Shown piece by piece: positions 18,734 to 28,772 of a stretch of DNA of 64,000 nucleotides. The stretch is from Billgrantia tianxiuensis (lineage in GTDB: Bacteria > Pseudomonadota > Gammaproteobacteria > Pseudomonadales > Halomonadaceae): NCBI RefSeq assembly GCF_009834345.1, contig NZ_CP035042.1, forward strand, positions 3,472,001-3,536,000. The letters run 5' to 3'. A model generated the notes under the pieces. The model made no database searches and was not told the DNA's origin. It saw only the letters and a program-made list of their open reading frames with translations. The translations under genes were made by a program, and so were the position numbers. Position 1 is the first letter of the stretch. Each line of letters starts with the position of its first letter.

Positions 18734-20638
18734 TCAGGCGGTCAACAGCGCATTGAGGCGTCGTACGTAGGCGGCCGGGTCGTCGAGATGACCGCCCTCT
18801 GCGATGATCGCCTGGTCGAGCAGCACCCGAGCCAGATCGCCGAAGCGCTCGCTCTCGGCGGCCTCGAGCCGCTCCACCAGGGCATGGGTCGGGTTGAGCT
18901 CGAGGATCGGCTTGACCTCGGGCATCTTCTGGCCCGCCGCTTCCATGATGCGGCGCATCTGGTAGCCCATCTCGTGCTCGGGCAGCACCACGCAGGCCGG
19001 TGAGTCGGTCAGCCGGTGGGTCACCTTGACATCCTGCACGGCATCGCCCAACGCTTCCTTGACCCGCTTGACCAGATCCTCCTTGGCCTTGGCGGTCTCC
19101 TCCTGGGCCTTCTTCTCCTCCTCGCCCTCGATCTCGCCGAGGTCGAGCTCACCCTTGGCCACGTCGACGAAGCGCTTGCCCTCGAATTCGTGCAGGTGAC
19201 TCATCAGCCACTCGTCGATGCGATCGTGCAACAGCAGCACCTCGATGCCCTTCTTGCGGAAGATCTCCAGGTGCGGGCTCGATTTTGCCGCGTTGAAGCC
19301 GTCGGCAACGATGTAGTAGATCTTCTCCTGCCCTTCCTTCATGCGCGAGACGTAGTCGGCCAGCGACTGGTCCTGGGTGGCACTATCGGTGTGGGTGGAG
19401 GAGAAGCGTAGCAGCCCCGCGATCTTCTCGCGATTGGCGAAGTCCTCCGCGGGGCCCTCTTTCAACACGCTGCCGAAAGTGTTCCAGAAGGTCTGGTAGG
19501 CCTCCTGGTCCTTGGCCAGCTTCTTGAGCATGTCGAGCGCACGCTTGGTCAGCGCACTCTTGATCTTCTCGACTTTGGGATCCTGCTGCAGCAGCTCGCG
19601 AGAGACGTTGAGCGACAGCTCACGGGTATCGAGCACACCCTTGACGAAGCGCAGGTAGAGCGGCAAGAACTGCTCAGCATCGTCCATGATGAAGACGCGC
19701 TGGACGTAGAGCTTCACGCCGCGGGAACCATCGCGCTCATAGAGATCGAAGGGCGCACGCCCCGGCACGTAGAGCAGGCTGGTGTACTCGAGCTTGCCCT
19801 CGACCTTGTTGTGGCTCCAGGTCAACGGGTCCGCGAAATCGTGGGCCACGTGCTTGTAGAAGGCCTTGTACTCATCGTCCGAGATCTCGCCCTTGGGTCG
19901 CACCCACAGCGCAGTGGCCTCGTTGACGGTCTCCCAGGTGGTGACCTCGCTGCCCTCGATCTCGTTGCCCTCGTCGTCCCTGGCGGTCTCGACCTTAGGC
20001 ATGCGCACCGGCACCTCGATATGATCGGAGTACTTGCGCACCAGGCTCCTCAGGCGGAAGTCGTCGGCAAACTCCTTGGCGTCTTTCTTCAGGTGCAGGA
20101 CGATCTCGGTCCCATGCACCTCGCGCTCAAGATCGGCGACGGTGAATTCGCCCTCGCCCTTGGAACGCCACTCGACGCCCTCACCCTTGTCGCTGCCCGC
20201 CTTGCGGGTGCGCACCGTGACTTCATCGGCAACGATGAAGCTGGAATAGAAACCTACGCCGAACTGGCCGATCAGCCGCGCGTCCTTCTGCTGCTCGCCC
20301 GAGAGCTGCTTGAGGAACTCGGCGGTGCCGCTACGGGCGATGGTGCCGAGGTTCTTGATCACCTCCTCACGGCTCATACCGATGCCATTGTCGCGTACGG
20401 TCACTGTACGCGCTTTCTCATCGTGCTCGATCTCGATGCGCAGCTCGCTGTCGCCCTCATACAGCGCATCGTTGTCGAGCGCTGCATAGCGCAGCTTGTC
20501 GCAGGCATCGGCGGAATTGGAAATCAGCTCGCGCAGGAAGATCTCCCGATTGGAGTACAGGGAGTGGATCATCAGGTGCAGCAGCTGTTTTACCTCGGTC
20601 TGGAAGCCGAGGGTTTCCTCGTGAGCGGTAGTGGACAT
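18734..20638 (-). CDS. htpG: Molecular chaperone HtpG (Hsp90)
   Basis: A 634-residue Hsp90 homologue: GHKL ATPase domain with [17 protein letters not shown] (ATP-binding Asn/Asp) and [13 protein letters not shown], then the middle domain and C-terminal dimerisation domain. It is cytosolic and remodels client proteins with DnaK. A sigma-32-type promoter lies about 70-97 bp upstream, so heat-shock control is directly supported. Its own terminator follows, so it is a single-gene unit. Confidence 0.97.
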   Translation of the reverse strand: MSTTAHEETLGFQTEVKQLLHLMIHSLYSNREIFLRELISNSADACDKLRYAALDNDALYEGDSELRIEIEHDEKARTVTVRDNGIGMSREEVIKNLGTIARSGTAEFLKQLSGEQQKDARLIGQFGVGFYSSFIVADEVTVRTRKAGSDKGEGVEWRSKGEGEFTVADLEREVHGTEIVLHLKKDAKEFADDFRLRSLVRKYSDHIEVPVRMPKVETARDDEGNEIEGSEVTTWETVNEATALWVRPKGEISDDEYKAFYKHVAHDFADPLTWSHNKVEGKLEYTSLLYVPGRAPFDLYERDGSRGVKLYVQRVFIMDDAEQFLPLYLRFVKGVLDTRELSLNVSRELLQQDPKVEKIKSALTKRALDMLKKLAKDQEAYQTFWNTFGSVLKEGPAEDFANREKIAGLLRFSSTHTDSATQDQSLADYVSRMKEGQEKIYYIVADGFNAAKSSPHLEIFRKKGIEVLLLHDRIDEWLMSHLHEFEGKRFVDVAKGELDLGEIEGEEEKKAQEETAKAKEDLVKRVKEALGDAVQDVKVTHRLTDSPACVVLPEHEMGYQMRRIMEAAGQKMPEVKPILELNPTHALVERLEAAESERFGDLARVLLDQAIIAEGGHLDDPAAYVRRLNALLTA

Positions 20639-20707
20639 GGATCGCTTACCTCATGGCTTGAACCCGCGGCGGCGCGCGACGCACCGCCGTTTCAGAACTG
20701 TTCAGCG

Positions 20708-20735
20708 ATATGGGGTCCACATCCCACTTTTCAAG
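20708..20735 (-). promoter_or_regulatory. Sigma-32 heat-shock promoter of htpG
   Basis: On the minus strand CTTGAAA, a 13-bp spacer, then CCCCATAT, essentially the textbook RpoH consensus. Its -35 element overlaps the last codons of the upstream thioesterase gene. Confidence 0.85.
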
Positions 20736-21201
20736 CGTCGCTTGGCTCCGGCGTTGCCAACACCAGGTGCAGGCGGGCCGTGGCCACCGGCTGATCCTCC
20801 GCTTCCTGCCAGGCCGTGACCTGGACGTTGGCCAGGCGCCTCCCCTCGCGAAGGAGCTGGCAGCGTGCGTAGGTGGGTACGACGCGCGCCGTGCGCAGGT
20901 AATCGATGGAGAAGTCGACAATGCGCGGCAGGCGCGGCTCACGTGCCGAAAACATCAGGTCGAGAGTGCCGGCGGTCTCCATGAAAGCCGCCACCACGCC
21001 GCCGTGCAGGGCCGGCAGCAGGATGTTGCCGACATTGTGCTCATGCGGTTCGAGACGGAACACCAGGCCATCGCCGGCGGCATCCCGCGACGCCGAAACG
21101 CCGATATGACGCGCATAGGGAAGTCGCTCGAGCCAGGCACTCACGTCGCCCTGGTCACGGGTCCTGGCCAGCCAGGCCACGTCGTGGAATCCTTCAGGCA
21201 T
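20731..21201 (-). CDS. PaaI-type hotdog thioesterase
   Basis: A 156-residue hotdog-fold protein of the PaaI/YdiI type: the helix motif LPALHGGVVAAFMETAG carries the HGG signature and a Glu at the catalytic position, and VDFSIDYLRTARV forms the central strands. It probably hydrolyses an acyl-CoA. I chose the start at 21201 (MPEGFHDV), overlapping the upstream gene by 8 nt; a longer frame reads through that gene and was rejected. The 3' end overlaps the htpG heat-shock promoter. Confidence 0.82.
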   Translation of the reverse strand: MPEGFHDVAWLARTRDQGDVSAWLERLPYARHIGVSASRDAAGDGLVFRLEPHEHNVGNILLPALHGGVVAAFMETAGTLDLMFSAREPRLPRIVDFSIDYLRTARVVPTYARCQLLREGRRLANVQVTAWQEAEDQPVATARLHLVLATPEPSDA

Positions 21202-21715
21202 GGTCGGCCTCCCCAAACAGCGCTTCGGCAAAGCCCGGCGGCGTATTGCGCGGCCCGAGCCGAACGAAGTTACCGATGCCGCGAGCAATGGGTCGCTGCG
21301 GGTCCTGCCACAGCGTCCCCTCGGTGAAGACCATGGCGCCGGTCACGCGCAGCACGCGAGCCTCGGCCATGATCGGCTGGCCGGCCAAGGCCGGGCGATA
21401 GTGATCGACCCGCAGATCGAGCGTGGGACAGACCTCCGGCGACGGCAATCCACACAGCACCGCCGAGCCGCACACGGTATCCAGCAGCATGGTCAACACG
21501 CCGCCATGCACCAGACCGTGATCGACGTCGCCCAGCAGTTCGTCTCGCCACGGCAGGCGCATGCGTACCCAGGGCGGACTGACCTCTTCGACCTCGAGCC
21601 CGAGGTTGCGGGTATGTGGAATGATAGTGACGAAACGGCTCAGGCCGGCTCGCCAGCTGTCGGGACTTCGGCCTGCCACGACAGCCCCCCTTTGCAGCTC
21701 CTCGCGTTCGTTCAC
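21194..21715 (-). CDS. PaaI-type hotdog thioesterase
   Basis: A 173-residue hotdog protein with VDHGLVHGGVLTMLLDTVCG (HGG plus catalytic-position Asp) and LDLRVDHYRPA, similar in layout to its downstream neighbour. I set the start at a GTG (21715) because GGAGG lies exactly five bases ahead; a TTG five codons upstream is also open. The two thioesterases overlap by 8 nt and look like a tandem divergent pair. Substrate unknown. Confidence 0.8.
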   Translation of the reverse strand: MNEREELQRGAVVAGRSPDSWRAGLSRFVTIIPHTRNLGLEVEEVSPPWVRMRLPWRDELLGDVDHGLVHGGVLTMLLDTVCGSAVLCGLPSPEVCPTLDLRVDHYRPALAGQPIMAEARVLRVTGAMVFTEGTLWQDPQRPIARGIGNFVRLGPRNTPPGFAEALFGEADHA

Positions 21716-21909
21716 CCCACCCTCCAACAAGCGTTTGATCAGGTTTCTAGACTAGTCCGAGCCCAGTTGGGAGACAAGCGTCGCACGGTCACTACCCACG
21801 AGAGGAAATGCCGTTGACGCAGCGAGAAAACGTCGCGACGGTCTACTCAAGACGGCGCCAATAAGCGAGGATACAGTGGGTTCGTCACCGCCTTCCGGAG
21901 GCCGTCAAC

Positions 21910-23862
21910 ATGCGCTATTTCTTATCTTTTCGTCGCGCGACGAGCTGGCTCGCCGTAGCCGCTCTGAGCGTTTCCGTCACCGCGCATGCCCAGCCCAGCG
22001 ACAGCGCCATGCGTACGGCACTCGAAGCCGCGCGCAATCATCAGTGGCAACGTATCGACGAGGCCGCCATCAGCGGCCACGTGCTGGAGGGTTACGTCGA
22101 ATATCACCGGCTGCGCAGCCGCCTTCCCCAGGCCGAGCCAGGCCAGATACTGGAGTTCATTGAACGCCATCGCGGTGCTCCCGTCGCCGATTGGATGCGC
22201 GGCCAGGCGATCAGCCGCTATGGTGCCGCCGGCCGCTACGGCAGCCTGCTCGCCGTAGCCGATGGCAAGCCCAGCGGCACCGAGCGCCAGTGCTATTACT
22301 ACACGGCGCTGCTCGGCAGCGACCCGCAGGCCGCTGCCGAAGGGGGGCGCACCCTGTGGCGCGTCGGCAGCTCGCAGCCCTCGGCCTGCGATACCCTGTT
22401 CGACCATCTGCGCGCCAGCGGCGAGATCAGCGAGTTCGATATCTGGGAACGCAAGATGCTGGCCTGGGAGCAAGGCGAAACCGGCCTGGTCAGCTACCTG
22501 GGCCGGCTGCTCGGCAGCCGCTGGCAGGAGGGCCGCGACGCCGTGGAGCGGCTGCAGCGCAGCTATGCCGACATTACCCGCATTCCCACCTGCATCGGTC
22601 CCGAATGCCGCGGCAGCGGGCCACTCTTCGTTGCCGCCATGCACGGCTTCATCCGTGCCGATACGGAAGCCGCCATGGAGGCATGGCGCAAGATCGCTGC
22701 GCACCTGCCGATCGAGGAGAGCCACCGCCACGCCATCGAGGAGGATCTCGCCTTCTATTCACTGGTGCGCGGCATAGAGCACAACATGGGCTGGGTCGAC
22801 GAGGCGCTGCCGCGAATCGGCACTACCCGCGTTCTCGAGCTTCGCATCCGCCACGCGCTGGCCCAGCGCAACTGGAACGACGTGCTACGCTGGACCGAAC
22901 TATTGCCCGAGGACTCCCGCGATGACAGCCGCTGGCAGTACTGGAAGGCACGCGCTCATGAACAGCTCGGCGATCAGGAGCGTGCCGAGGCGGCCTATGC
23001 ACGAGCCGCCCAAGGGCGCAACTTCTTCGGCTTCGCCGCAGCCGATCGCATCGGCAGGCCCTATTCCTTGAATCTGGAGCGCAGCAGCTTCAACGGTGAT
23101 TTCCGTGACCAGGTGGCACAGTGGCCGGCCGTGCAGCGCACCGAGGCATTGCTGCGCATCGGCGAGGATGGCCTGGCCAACAGCGAATGGCTGCATGCGG
23201 TGGCCAACGCTACGCCGCGCGAGGTGCGGGCACTGGCCGACTACGCCGAGCGGCGCGGCTGGCATGCCCGCCTGGTGCAGACCACGATCACCGCCCAGTT
23301 GTGGGACGCCCTCGACTGGCGTTTCCCCGAAGCCTATCGCGAGCACTTCCTGCATTGGGGACAGCAGACCGGGGTCGATCCCTACCTGCTGATGGGCATC
23401 GCCCGGCGCGAGAGTGCCTACAATCCCACGGCACTGTCGCCGGCCGGTGCCCGCGGCCTGATGCAGATCATGCCGGGCACCGCCACGCTGCTCAGTCGCC
23501 AGTTGGGTATCAGCGACCCCGGCCCCTACGGCGTGCTGGACCCCGAGCTCAACATCCGCCTTGGCAGCACCTACATCCGCGACATGACCAACCGCTACCG
23601 GGGCAACCGCCTCGCGGCGACGGCGGCTTACAACGCCGGCCCCGGCAGGGTGGACCGCTGGCTGCGCGATGCTCCCGAGGAATTCGACCTGTTCGTCGAG
23701 TCGATTCCCTTCCGTGAAACCCGCGACTACGTCCAGGCGGTACTCTCCTATCGAGTGATCTTCGAGAGCCTGGCCAACGGCGGCAGCAGCGAAGGCGTAT
23801 CGATGCTCAGCCAGGCGGAGAAGACGGTGCGCTACGATGCCTCGCTGTTGGCCAGGAACTGA
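21910..23862 (+). CDS. slt: Soluble lytic murein transglycosylase
   Basis: A 650-residue periplasmic enzyme that cleaves peptidoglycan to 1,6-anhydro-muropeptides. Signal peptide at residues 1-27 (to VTAHAQ), then a long alpha-superhelical U/L domain, then the C-terminal SLT domain with catalytic Glu501 (ARRESAYNPTALSPAGARG), MQIMPGTATLL and AAYNAGPGRV. Length and layout match Slt70. Single gene, with the LysE-type gene convergent after 14 bp. Confidence 0.94.
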   Translation: MRYFLSFRRATSWLAVAALSVSVTAHAQPSDSAMRTALEAARNHQWQRIDEAAISGHVLEGYVEYHRLRSRLPQAEPGQILEFIERHRGAPVADWMRGQAISRYGAAGRYGSLLAVADGKPSGTERQCYYYTALLGSDPQAAAEGGRTLWRVGSSQPSACDTLFDHLRASGEISEFDIWERKMLAWEQGETGLVSYLGRLLGSRWQEGRDAVERLQRSYADITRIPTCIGPECRGSGPLFVAAMHGFIRADTEAAMEAWRKIAAHLPIEESHRHAIEEDLAFYSLVRGIEHNMGWVDEALPRIGTTRVLELRIRHALAQRNWNDVLRWTELLPEDSRDDSRWQYWKARAHEQLGDQERAEAAYARAAQGRNFFGFAAADRIGRPYSLNLERSSFNGDFRDQVAQWPAVQRTEALLRIGEDGLANSEWLHAVANATPREVRALADYAERRGWHARLVQTTITAQLWDALDWRFPEAYREHFLHWGQQTGVDPYLLMGIARRESAYNPTALSPAGARGLMQIMPGTATLLSRQLGISDPGPYGVLDPELNIRLGSTYIRDMTNRYRGNRLAATAAYNAGPGRVDRWLRDAPEEFDLFVESIPFRETRDYVQAVLSYRVIFESLANGGSSEGVSMLSQAEKTVRYDASLLARN

Positions 23863-23876
23863 CGCTCACCTGCTGC

Positions 23877-24518
23877 TCAGGCAGGCTGGCGCTCCAGCGC
23901 CAGCCTGACGCCGAACAGGATCAGTACCGCGCCTGTCGCACCGTTCAGTGCGCGGGCGAAAAAGCGACTGCCGAGCCAGCGCCCCGCGCTGCCGACCATG
24001 AACACGATGGCGATCTGCCACAGGTTGGCGATGACGAAGTGCACCCCAGCAAGCCACAGCGACTTGAGCAGCGCAGGGTCTGTCGGTGCGATGAACTGCG
24101 GCAGAAAGGCCATGTAGAAGACCACCGTCTTGGGGTTGAGCACATTGGAGAGCAGCCCCTCGCGCAGCGGCCGCCATACCGGCACGGCCTGGCGCCCACC
24201 CTGTACGGCCCCCAGCGGCAAAGCATTGCCGCGCTGGGCGGCCAGCAGACCATTGATGCCTAGCCATATCAGGTAGGCCGCCCCCGCCAGCTTGAGCGCG
24301 CTGAATGCCCAGGCCGATTGCAGCAGGATCAGCGAGATGCCCAGCGCCGAGATCGTGGCATGTACGAACAGGCCGCAGCAGATCGCCAGGCTGGTGAGCA
24401 CGCCATCACGTACTCCTCCGCGGGCGGTATTGCGAATAACCAGCAACGTGTCGACTCCCGGGCTCATCGACAGCAGCGTGATGGCAATCAGGAAGGGCCA
24501 GAATTGTGCGTCCAGCAT
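23877..24518 (-). CDS. LysE/RhtB-family amino acid exporter
   Basis: A 213-residue inner-membrane protein with about six hydrophobic helices and the family signature SPGVDTLLVIRNTARGGVRDGV near residue 17 (quoted here in part only as a family landmark), plus NVLNPKTVVFYMAFLPQF. RhtB-type proteins export homoserine, threonine or other amino acids. The start at 24518 follows GGAG by eight bases. The specific substrate cannot be read. Confidence 0.87.
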   Translation of the reverse strand: MLDAQFWPFLIAITLLSMSPGVDTLLVIRNTARGGVRDGVLTSLAICCGLFVHATISALGISLILLQSAWAFSALKLAGAAYLIWLGINGLLAAQRGNALPLGAVQGGRQAVPVWRPLREGLLSNVLNPKTVVFYMAFLPQFIAPTDPALLKSLWLAGVHFVIANLWQIAIVFMVGSAGRWLGSRFFARALNGATGAVLILFGVRLALERQPA

Positions 24519-24890
24519 ACAGGTGACTCCAGTACTGGGTGGATGACGAGGCACAGTGGCCAGGCATGGGCTCCGCCCAGTGGAGGCCTGGTTCGTGCCA
24601 TTGTGGCACGAAGCACGGCCAAGGTAAGGCAACGGAATCTCTGGACGCTTGGAATTTTTCTATCTACAGTGGATTGAGCGGATGGCATGGTGGGAGTGGG
24701 AACTCACTGCAGATTGCAACCTGCTTCACCGGATGCTCCGCTGCGTTGGCCTGGAAGTGGAAAGTCGTCCGTAGTATGTCGAGTTTTTCGATACACCCGA
24801 AGCGCACTTTTCGTCTCTTGCCCACGCACTTCGGGCCCCGGTATTGCCGAGTGCCCAGCACGATCAATCAGTAAGTAAGGAAAATCGACA
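24519..24890. other. Intergenic region with cold-shock gene leader
   Basis: 372 bp between the divergent LysE-type gene and the cold-shock gene. The right half is relatively AT-rich. A TAGTAT hexamer at 24772-24777 could be a -10 element, but no good -35 was found. CCCGAAG (24796-24802) pairs with CTTCGGG (24829-24835), so a transcript starting upstream would have a structured, possibly temperature-sensitive leader. An AAGGA ribosome-binding site precedes the gene. No gene seen here. Confidence 0.5.
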
Positions 24891-25097
24891 ATGGCAACTG
24901 GCACTGTCAAGTGGTTCAACGATACCAAGGGCTACGGCTTCATCTCTCCGGACGACGGCGGTGATGACCTGTTCGCGCATTTCTCCGAGATTCAGGCTGA
25001 AGGCTTCAAGACCCTGCAGGACGGTCAGAAGGTTACCTTCGACGTGACCCAGGGCAAGAAAGGCCTTCAGGCCTCCAACATCCGGGTTTCCAACTGA
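24891..25097 (+). CDS. Cold-shock-domain protein (CspA family)
   Basis: A 68-residue single-domain OB-fold nucleic-acid chaperone with RNP1 (KGYGFIS) and RNP2 (DLFAHFS). Binds single-stranded RNA or DNA and melts secondary structure. Full family length, free-standing, preceded by a long leader and followed by a strong terminator. The exact paralogue (constitutive or cold-induced) cannot be told. Confidence 0.95.
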   Translation: MATGTVKWFNDTKGYGFISPDDGGDDLFAHFSEIQAEGFKTLQDGQKVTFDVTQGKKGLQASNIRVSN

Positions 25098-25165
25098 GGC
25101 AACGCTTCGGCTCGGAAGACTTGGTGTCTGGCCTGGCAACATAAACGGGCCAGCTAGTCAGACGA

Positions 25166-25193
25166 AAGGCCCACCTTCAAGGTGGGCCTTTTT
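25166..25193. terminator. Strong bidirectional terminator
   Basis: A perfect 12-bp inverted repeat, AAGGCCCACCTT and AAGGTGGGCCTT around a single C, followed by a T run ending at 25193. It ends the cold-shock transcript and faces the convergent lipoprotein gene; the AAA before the stem gives a short T run for the other strand. Confidence 0.9.
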
Positions 25194-25205
25194 CATGGGT
25201 TGGTA

Positions 25206-25907
25206 TTACTCATTCTCGCTCTCGAGCTGCGATGAGCCGCGCCTCGGATCGCTCTGCTCCGCTTCACGGAATTGTTCATCGAGCTGACGCTGGGCCTCCT
25301 CGAAGCGGCGTTCGGTCTCTTCGAGCCAGGCATCGACATCGGACTGAGTGACCTCACCGGTTCGTTCCGCCTCTCGTTCAATGTCCGAGGTCGTACCAGC
25401 CTCACCATCTTCCATCGGCTCGAGCGACGGCTCGAAATCGGCGCCTCCCTCCATTGGCTCCAGAACAGGCGAGTCCCTCTCCACTTCTTCGAATTGCTGG
25501 TCGATCTGACGCTGCGCTTCTTCGAAACGTCGCTCGGTATCTTCGAGAATGGCATCGATATCGGAGCGGGTGGGCTCACCGGGCAGTGCGCCGCCCTCCT
25601 CCAACGTATCGACAGGTGATTCACCCAGGGTGTCGGTATCGGCTTCGATCTCCTCGCCTGGCTCGAGCGTCGTTTCCTCCTCCGGCACGCCAGGCAGCGA
25701 TTCATCGGCAGTATCGGCCTCCTCTTCCGCCGCCGGAGGTGGCGTGGTGGGCTCTTCATCGTTCGCCTCTAGCCCGGGTTCGGCTTCCGTGACAGGCGCG
25801 TCGGCCTCGGTCGGAGCGGCAGCCTCCTCGTCACTTTCTCCGCAGCCCGCCAACCCCAGTGCAAGGGTCAGCGCTAAGGCGGCAGGGATCCAGGGTGTCT
25901 TGGCCAT
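25206..25907 (-). CDS. Acidic lipoprotein with a duplicated coiled-coil motif
   Basis: A 233-residue predicted lipoprotein: lipobox LALGLAGC (Cys about residue 22), then a very acidic Glu/Pro/Thr/Ala-rich disordered region, then two copies of a ~30-residue helical motif of the form SDxDAxLExTERRFEEAQRQ and xDxQFxExE, separated by ~40 acidic residues. No known family recognised. The start at 25907 is supported by GGAGA seven bases upstream. It is convergent with the cold-shock gene and shares its terminator. Possibly a periplasmic or surface scaffold; a strongly acidic composition suits a halophile. Confidence 0.65.
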   Translation of the reverse strand: MAKTPWIPAALALTLALGLAGCGESDEEAAAPTEADAPVTEAEPGLEANDEEPTTPPPAAEEEADTADESLPGVPEEETTLEPGEEIEADTDTLGESPVDTLEEGGALPGEPTRSDIDAILEDTERRFEEAQRQIDQQFEEVERDSPVLEPMEGGADFEPSLEPMEDGEAGTTSDIEREAERTGEVTQSDVDAWLEETERRFEEAQRQLDEQFREAEQSDPRRGSSQLESENE

Positions 25908-26061
25908 CGGCTTTCTCCCATCCATATGAGACCAGCAAAAGGGCTCTATTCCAGCAGAGCCCGACGGTCGCTGCAAGCCGCCGGGCAAGTCTCTTTCCCT
26001 TGGACAGCGAAGGCGGAAAACGATCCCGCTCCGGCCCCAGAGGTATTGACAGAACAGCCTC

Positions 26062-27973
26062 TCAATCCGTGGCGCTCATCGGCAAGGGGCAGTCGAGCGC
26101 CCAGGCCACGGCTCGCAGCAGCTCGGCTTCCTGCGGATGGACACGACCGTCATGGGCCACGCAGCGTGCCATGGCATCGAGTAGCCTGGGGCGCTCCGCT
26201 TCGGCCAGCTGACGACAATGGTTCAGGGCCTCATCGAGATCCCGGCGCAGCCGGCCGAGGAGCGAAGGCCGCGGACAGGCCCAGCGTATCGGCCGCCTGG
26301 CGAAATGCCGCTGCGGCCATCGTTTCGTCGCGGCTCCCCGCAAGCGCCAGGCTCGACAGTAGACAGGCGACCGCACCCTCGACCTGTGCCAGATGCCGAT
26401 GCCCACGCCGTGGCACGACGCCTTCGCTACCGCTGATGACCAGGCGGTGCAAAGCCCACTGCAGGGCACCAGGGTCGTCTTCGGCCGCCATCAGCCGCTC
26501 GAGACAGTCGCGAAAACGGGCATACTGGGCGACCGACAGTTGCTGCAACATGGGCAGGCAGAGTTCGATCAGCGCCAGCCGCTGACCCGGCCGGACCGCG
26601 GCAAGAGGCTCGGCGAGACGATCCAGCTCCACCAGTACTTCCGGCACGGCGGCATCGACCAGGGCCTCGCGCTGCCGCGCCCGGCTGCTCGGCTCGGCGC
26701 CCATGAGGATGCCGTACACGACTGCACGCGCCGCGTAGGGATCGTGAGCGGCCTCGAGCAATATGGGATCGATGCCAGCCAATACCCGCCGGGCCTGCTG
26801 TAGATCCTCGTCATTCGGCTCACCGACCCGCCGCGCCACGCTCATCGCCAACAACGGGGCCATGCCAGCGGCTGGCGCGGCAGCCCGAGTCTGATCCGCA
26901 GGCTCTTCGAGGCCGGCTGCAGCTGCGGCAACGGGCTCGGGTTCGCGTTCGACACTCGGCTCAGGCAGGTGGCCATCCCATGCGGGATCGAGGCGGCGAA
27001 TGCGAGTGGCAAGCGGCGGATGGGTAGCGGTAAGGCCGCGCAGGCCCGGCAGGCCTCGGCTGAAGTAGAGATGGCTGAATTCCTCGGCACGGCTGGCATG
27101 CAGTTCAGAGCCATGGGCATGGGCCGCGACGCGCTTCAGCGCATCTGCCAACCCCGCCGGATTGCGGGTGTACTGCACCGCGCTGGCATCGGCCAAAAAT
27201 TCACGCTGGCGGCTTACCGCCGCCTTGATCAGGTTGCCACACACGGTGCCGACGAAGCCCACCAGCATCAGCGCCAGGCCAGCTCCCAGCAGCACGACCT
27301 GGCCATTGTTCTGGCGCGACCCACGCGTCATGCGCCGCGCCGCCGTGCCCCGCAGCAGCATGCGCCCCACGAGTCCGATCACCAGAATGCCATAGAGCAG
27401 CGCGATCAAGCGCATGTTGAGCCGCATGTCGCCATGCAGCACATGGCTGAACTCATGGGCGATCACCCCCTGCAGCTCATCCCGCGTCAGGCAGCGAATC
27501 GCCCCGCGAGTCACACCAATCGCGGCGTCCTGCGGCGTATGGCCGGCAGCAAAGGCGTTGATGCCGGGCTCGTCGAGCAAGTAGGTCGACGGCACCGGCA
27601 GCCCCGAGGCAATGGCCATCTCCTCCACCACGTTGAGCAGCCTGCGCTCGTCGGGATCGCGTGTGGCGGCGTTGATCACTCGGCCGCCTAACGCCTCGGC
27701 CACCGCCGATCCGCCGGAGCGCAGCTGCAGATGCCGCGCCAGGCTGCCCGCCCCGACCACCAGCAGCACGCCAAAGGCGACACCGCCAAGCAGCAACGGA
27801 TCGAGCGCACGGGCCAGCGGATCGCCCCCGGGCTGGCCGCCGTCGATCAGCACCATGGCAAGCGCAATCACCGCAACGGCGGCAGCAATCATTCCAACCA
27901 CTGCCACGATCAGCAGCACGACCAACCAAAGGCTGAGGCGTCTTGCGCGCTCCTGGGCACCGAAGAAATCCAT
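26062..27973 (-). CDS. M48 membrane metalloprotease (HtpX-like), one frameshift
   Basis: About 636 residues once two frames are joined near 26258-26264, which needs one base fewer or two more. Two N-terminal hydrophobic helices, the zinc motif HEFSH in GVIAHEFSHVLHGD, two more helices, the third ligand region REFLADASAVQYTRN, then a long Glu/Ala-rich helical region with a TerB-like end (CVAHDGRVHPQEAELL). M48 proteases of this kind degrade misfolded membrane proteins. It follows lemA on the same strand, a very common pairing. Confidence 0.85.
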
Positions 27974-27985
27974 TGCCGCGTGCCG

Positions 27986-28582
27986 TTAGAAGTTGATGCG
28001 CGGCGCCGCCTGAATTTCGGCGCTGTCGTCGAATTCCAGCAACGCCGCATCCTCACGATGGCCCAGCGGCCCTGCCAGCAACACCGGCGGAAAGCTCTGC
28101 TTGTAGGTGTTGTACTGCATGACCGCATCGTTGAAGGCCTGGCGAGCGAATGCCACGCGGTTCTCTGTGCTGGTGAGCGTCTCGGAGAGCTGGCGCATGT
28201 TGTCCGAGGCCTTCAGATCGGGGTAGGCCTCCATCACTACGTTCAACCGCCCCAAGGCAGCCCCGAGTGCCCCCTCGGCACCTGCCAGCTCGGCCATGGC
28301 GCCAGGCTCGCCCGGTCGGGCGGCTGCCGCCTGCAAACCGGCCAGGGCAGCATTACGCGCTTCGGTCACGGCGGTGAGCGTATCGCGTTCGTGGGCCATA
28401 TAGGACTTGGCGGTCTCGACCAGGTTGGGGATCAGGTCGTAGCGGCGCTTGAGCTGCACCTCGATCTGGGCAAAGGCGTTCTGGTAGCGATTCCGGAGTG
28501 CCACCAGGCGGTTGTAGATGCTGGCCCCGTAGATCACCAACAGCGCCACTACCACCAGTACGACGATCAGTGTCACGTTCAT
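27986..28582 (-). CDS. lemA: LemA family protein
   Basis: A 198-residue protein with one N-terminal membrane helix (VTLIVVLVVVALLVIYG) and a helical LemA domain (YNRLVALRNRYQNAF, QLKRRYDLIPNLVETAKSYM, YPDLKASDNMRQL). Function in general is poorly known; it is routinely next to M48 or TPM-domain proteins and may support membrane quality control. The start at 28582 has GGGAGAG five bases upstream; longer in-frame starts lack this. Confidence 0.9.
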   Translation of the reverse strand: MNVTLIVVLVVVALLVIYGASIYNRLVALRNRYQNAFAQIEVQLKRRYDLIPNLVETAKSYMAHERDTLTAVTEARNAALAGLQAAAARPGEPGAMAELAGAEGALGAALGRLNVVMEAYPDLKASDNMRQLSETLTSTENRVAFARQAFNDAVMQYNTYKQSFPPVLLAGPLGHREDAALLEFDDSAEIQAAPRINF

Positions 28583-28772
28583 TCGCTCTCTCCCTTTCGC
28601 TGCCATCGACCCACGCTTGATGTGAGTCAATGCCGGAGCCTGCATTAGCGCCTGCTCAACGTCATAGGCCGATGGTATAGTGTGGCGGCCGCCCGGGCCA
28701 GCCAACCCGACAGTCATGCCTGTGCTCTCCGCGGTACGTCTTGCCCAACCGATCATTGCCAGGGAGTCGGTC

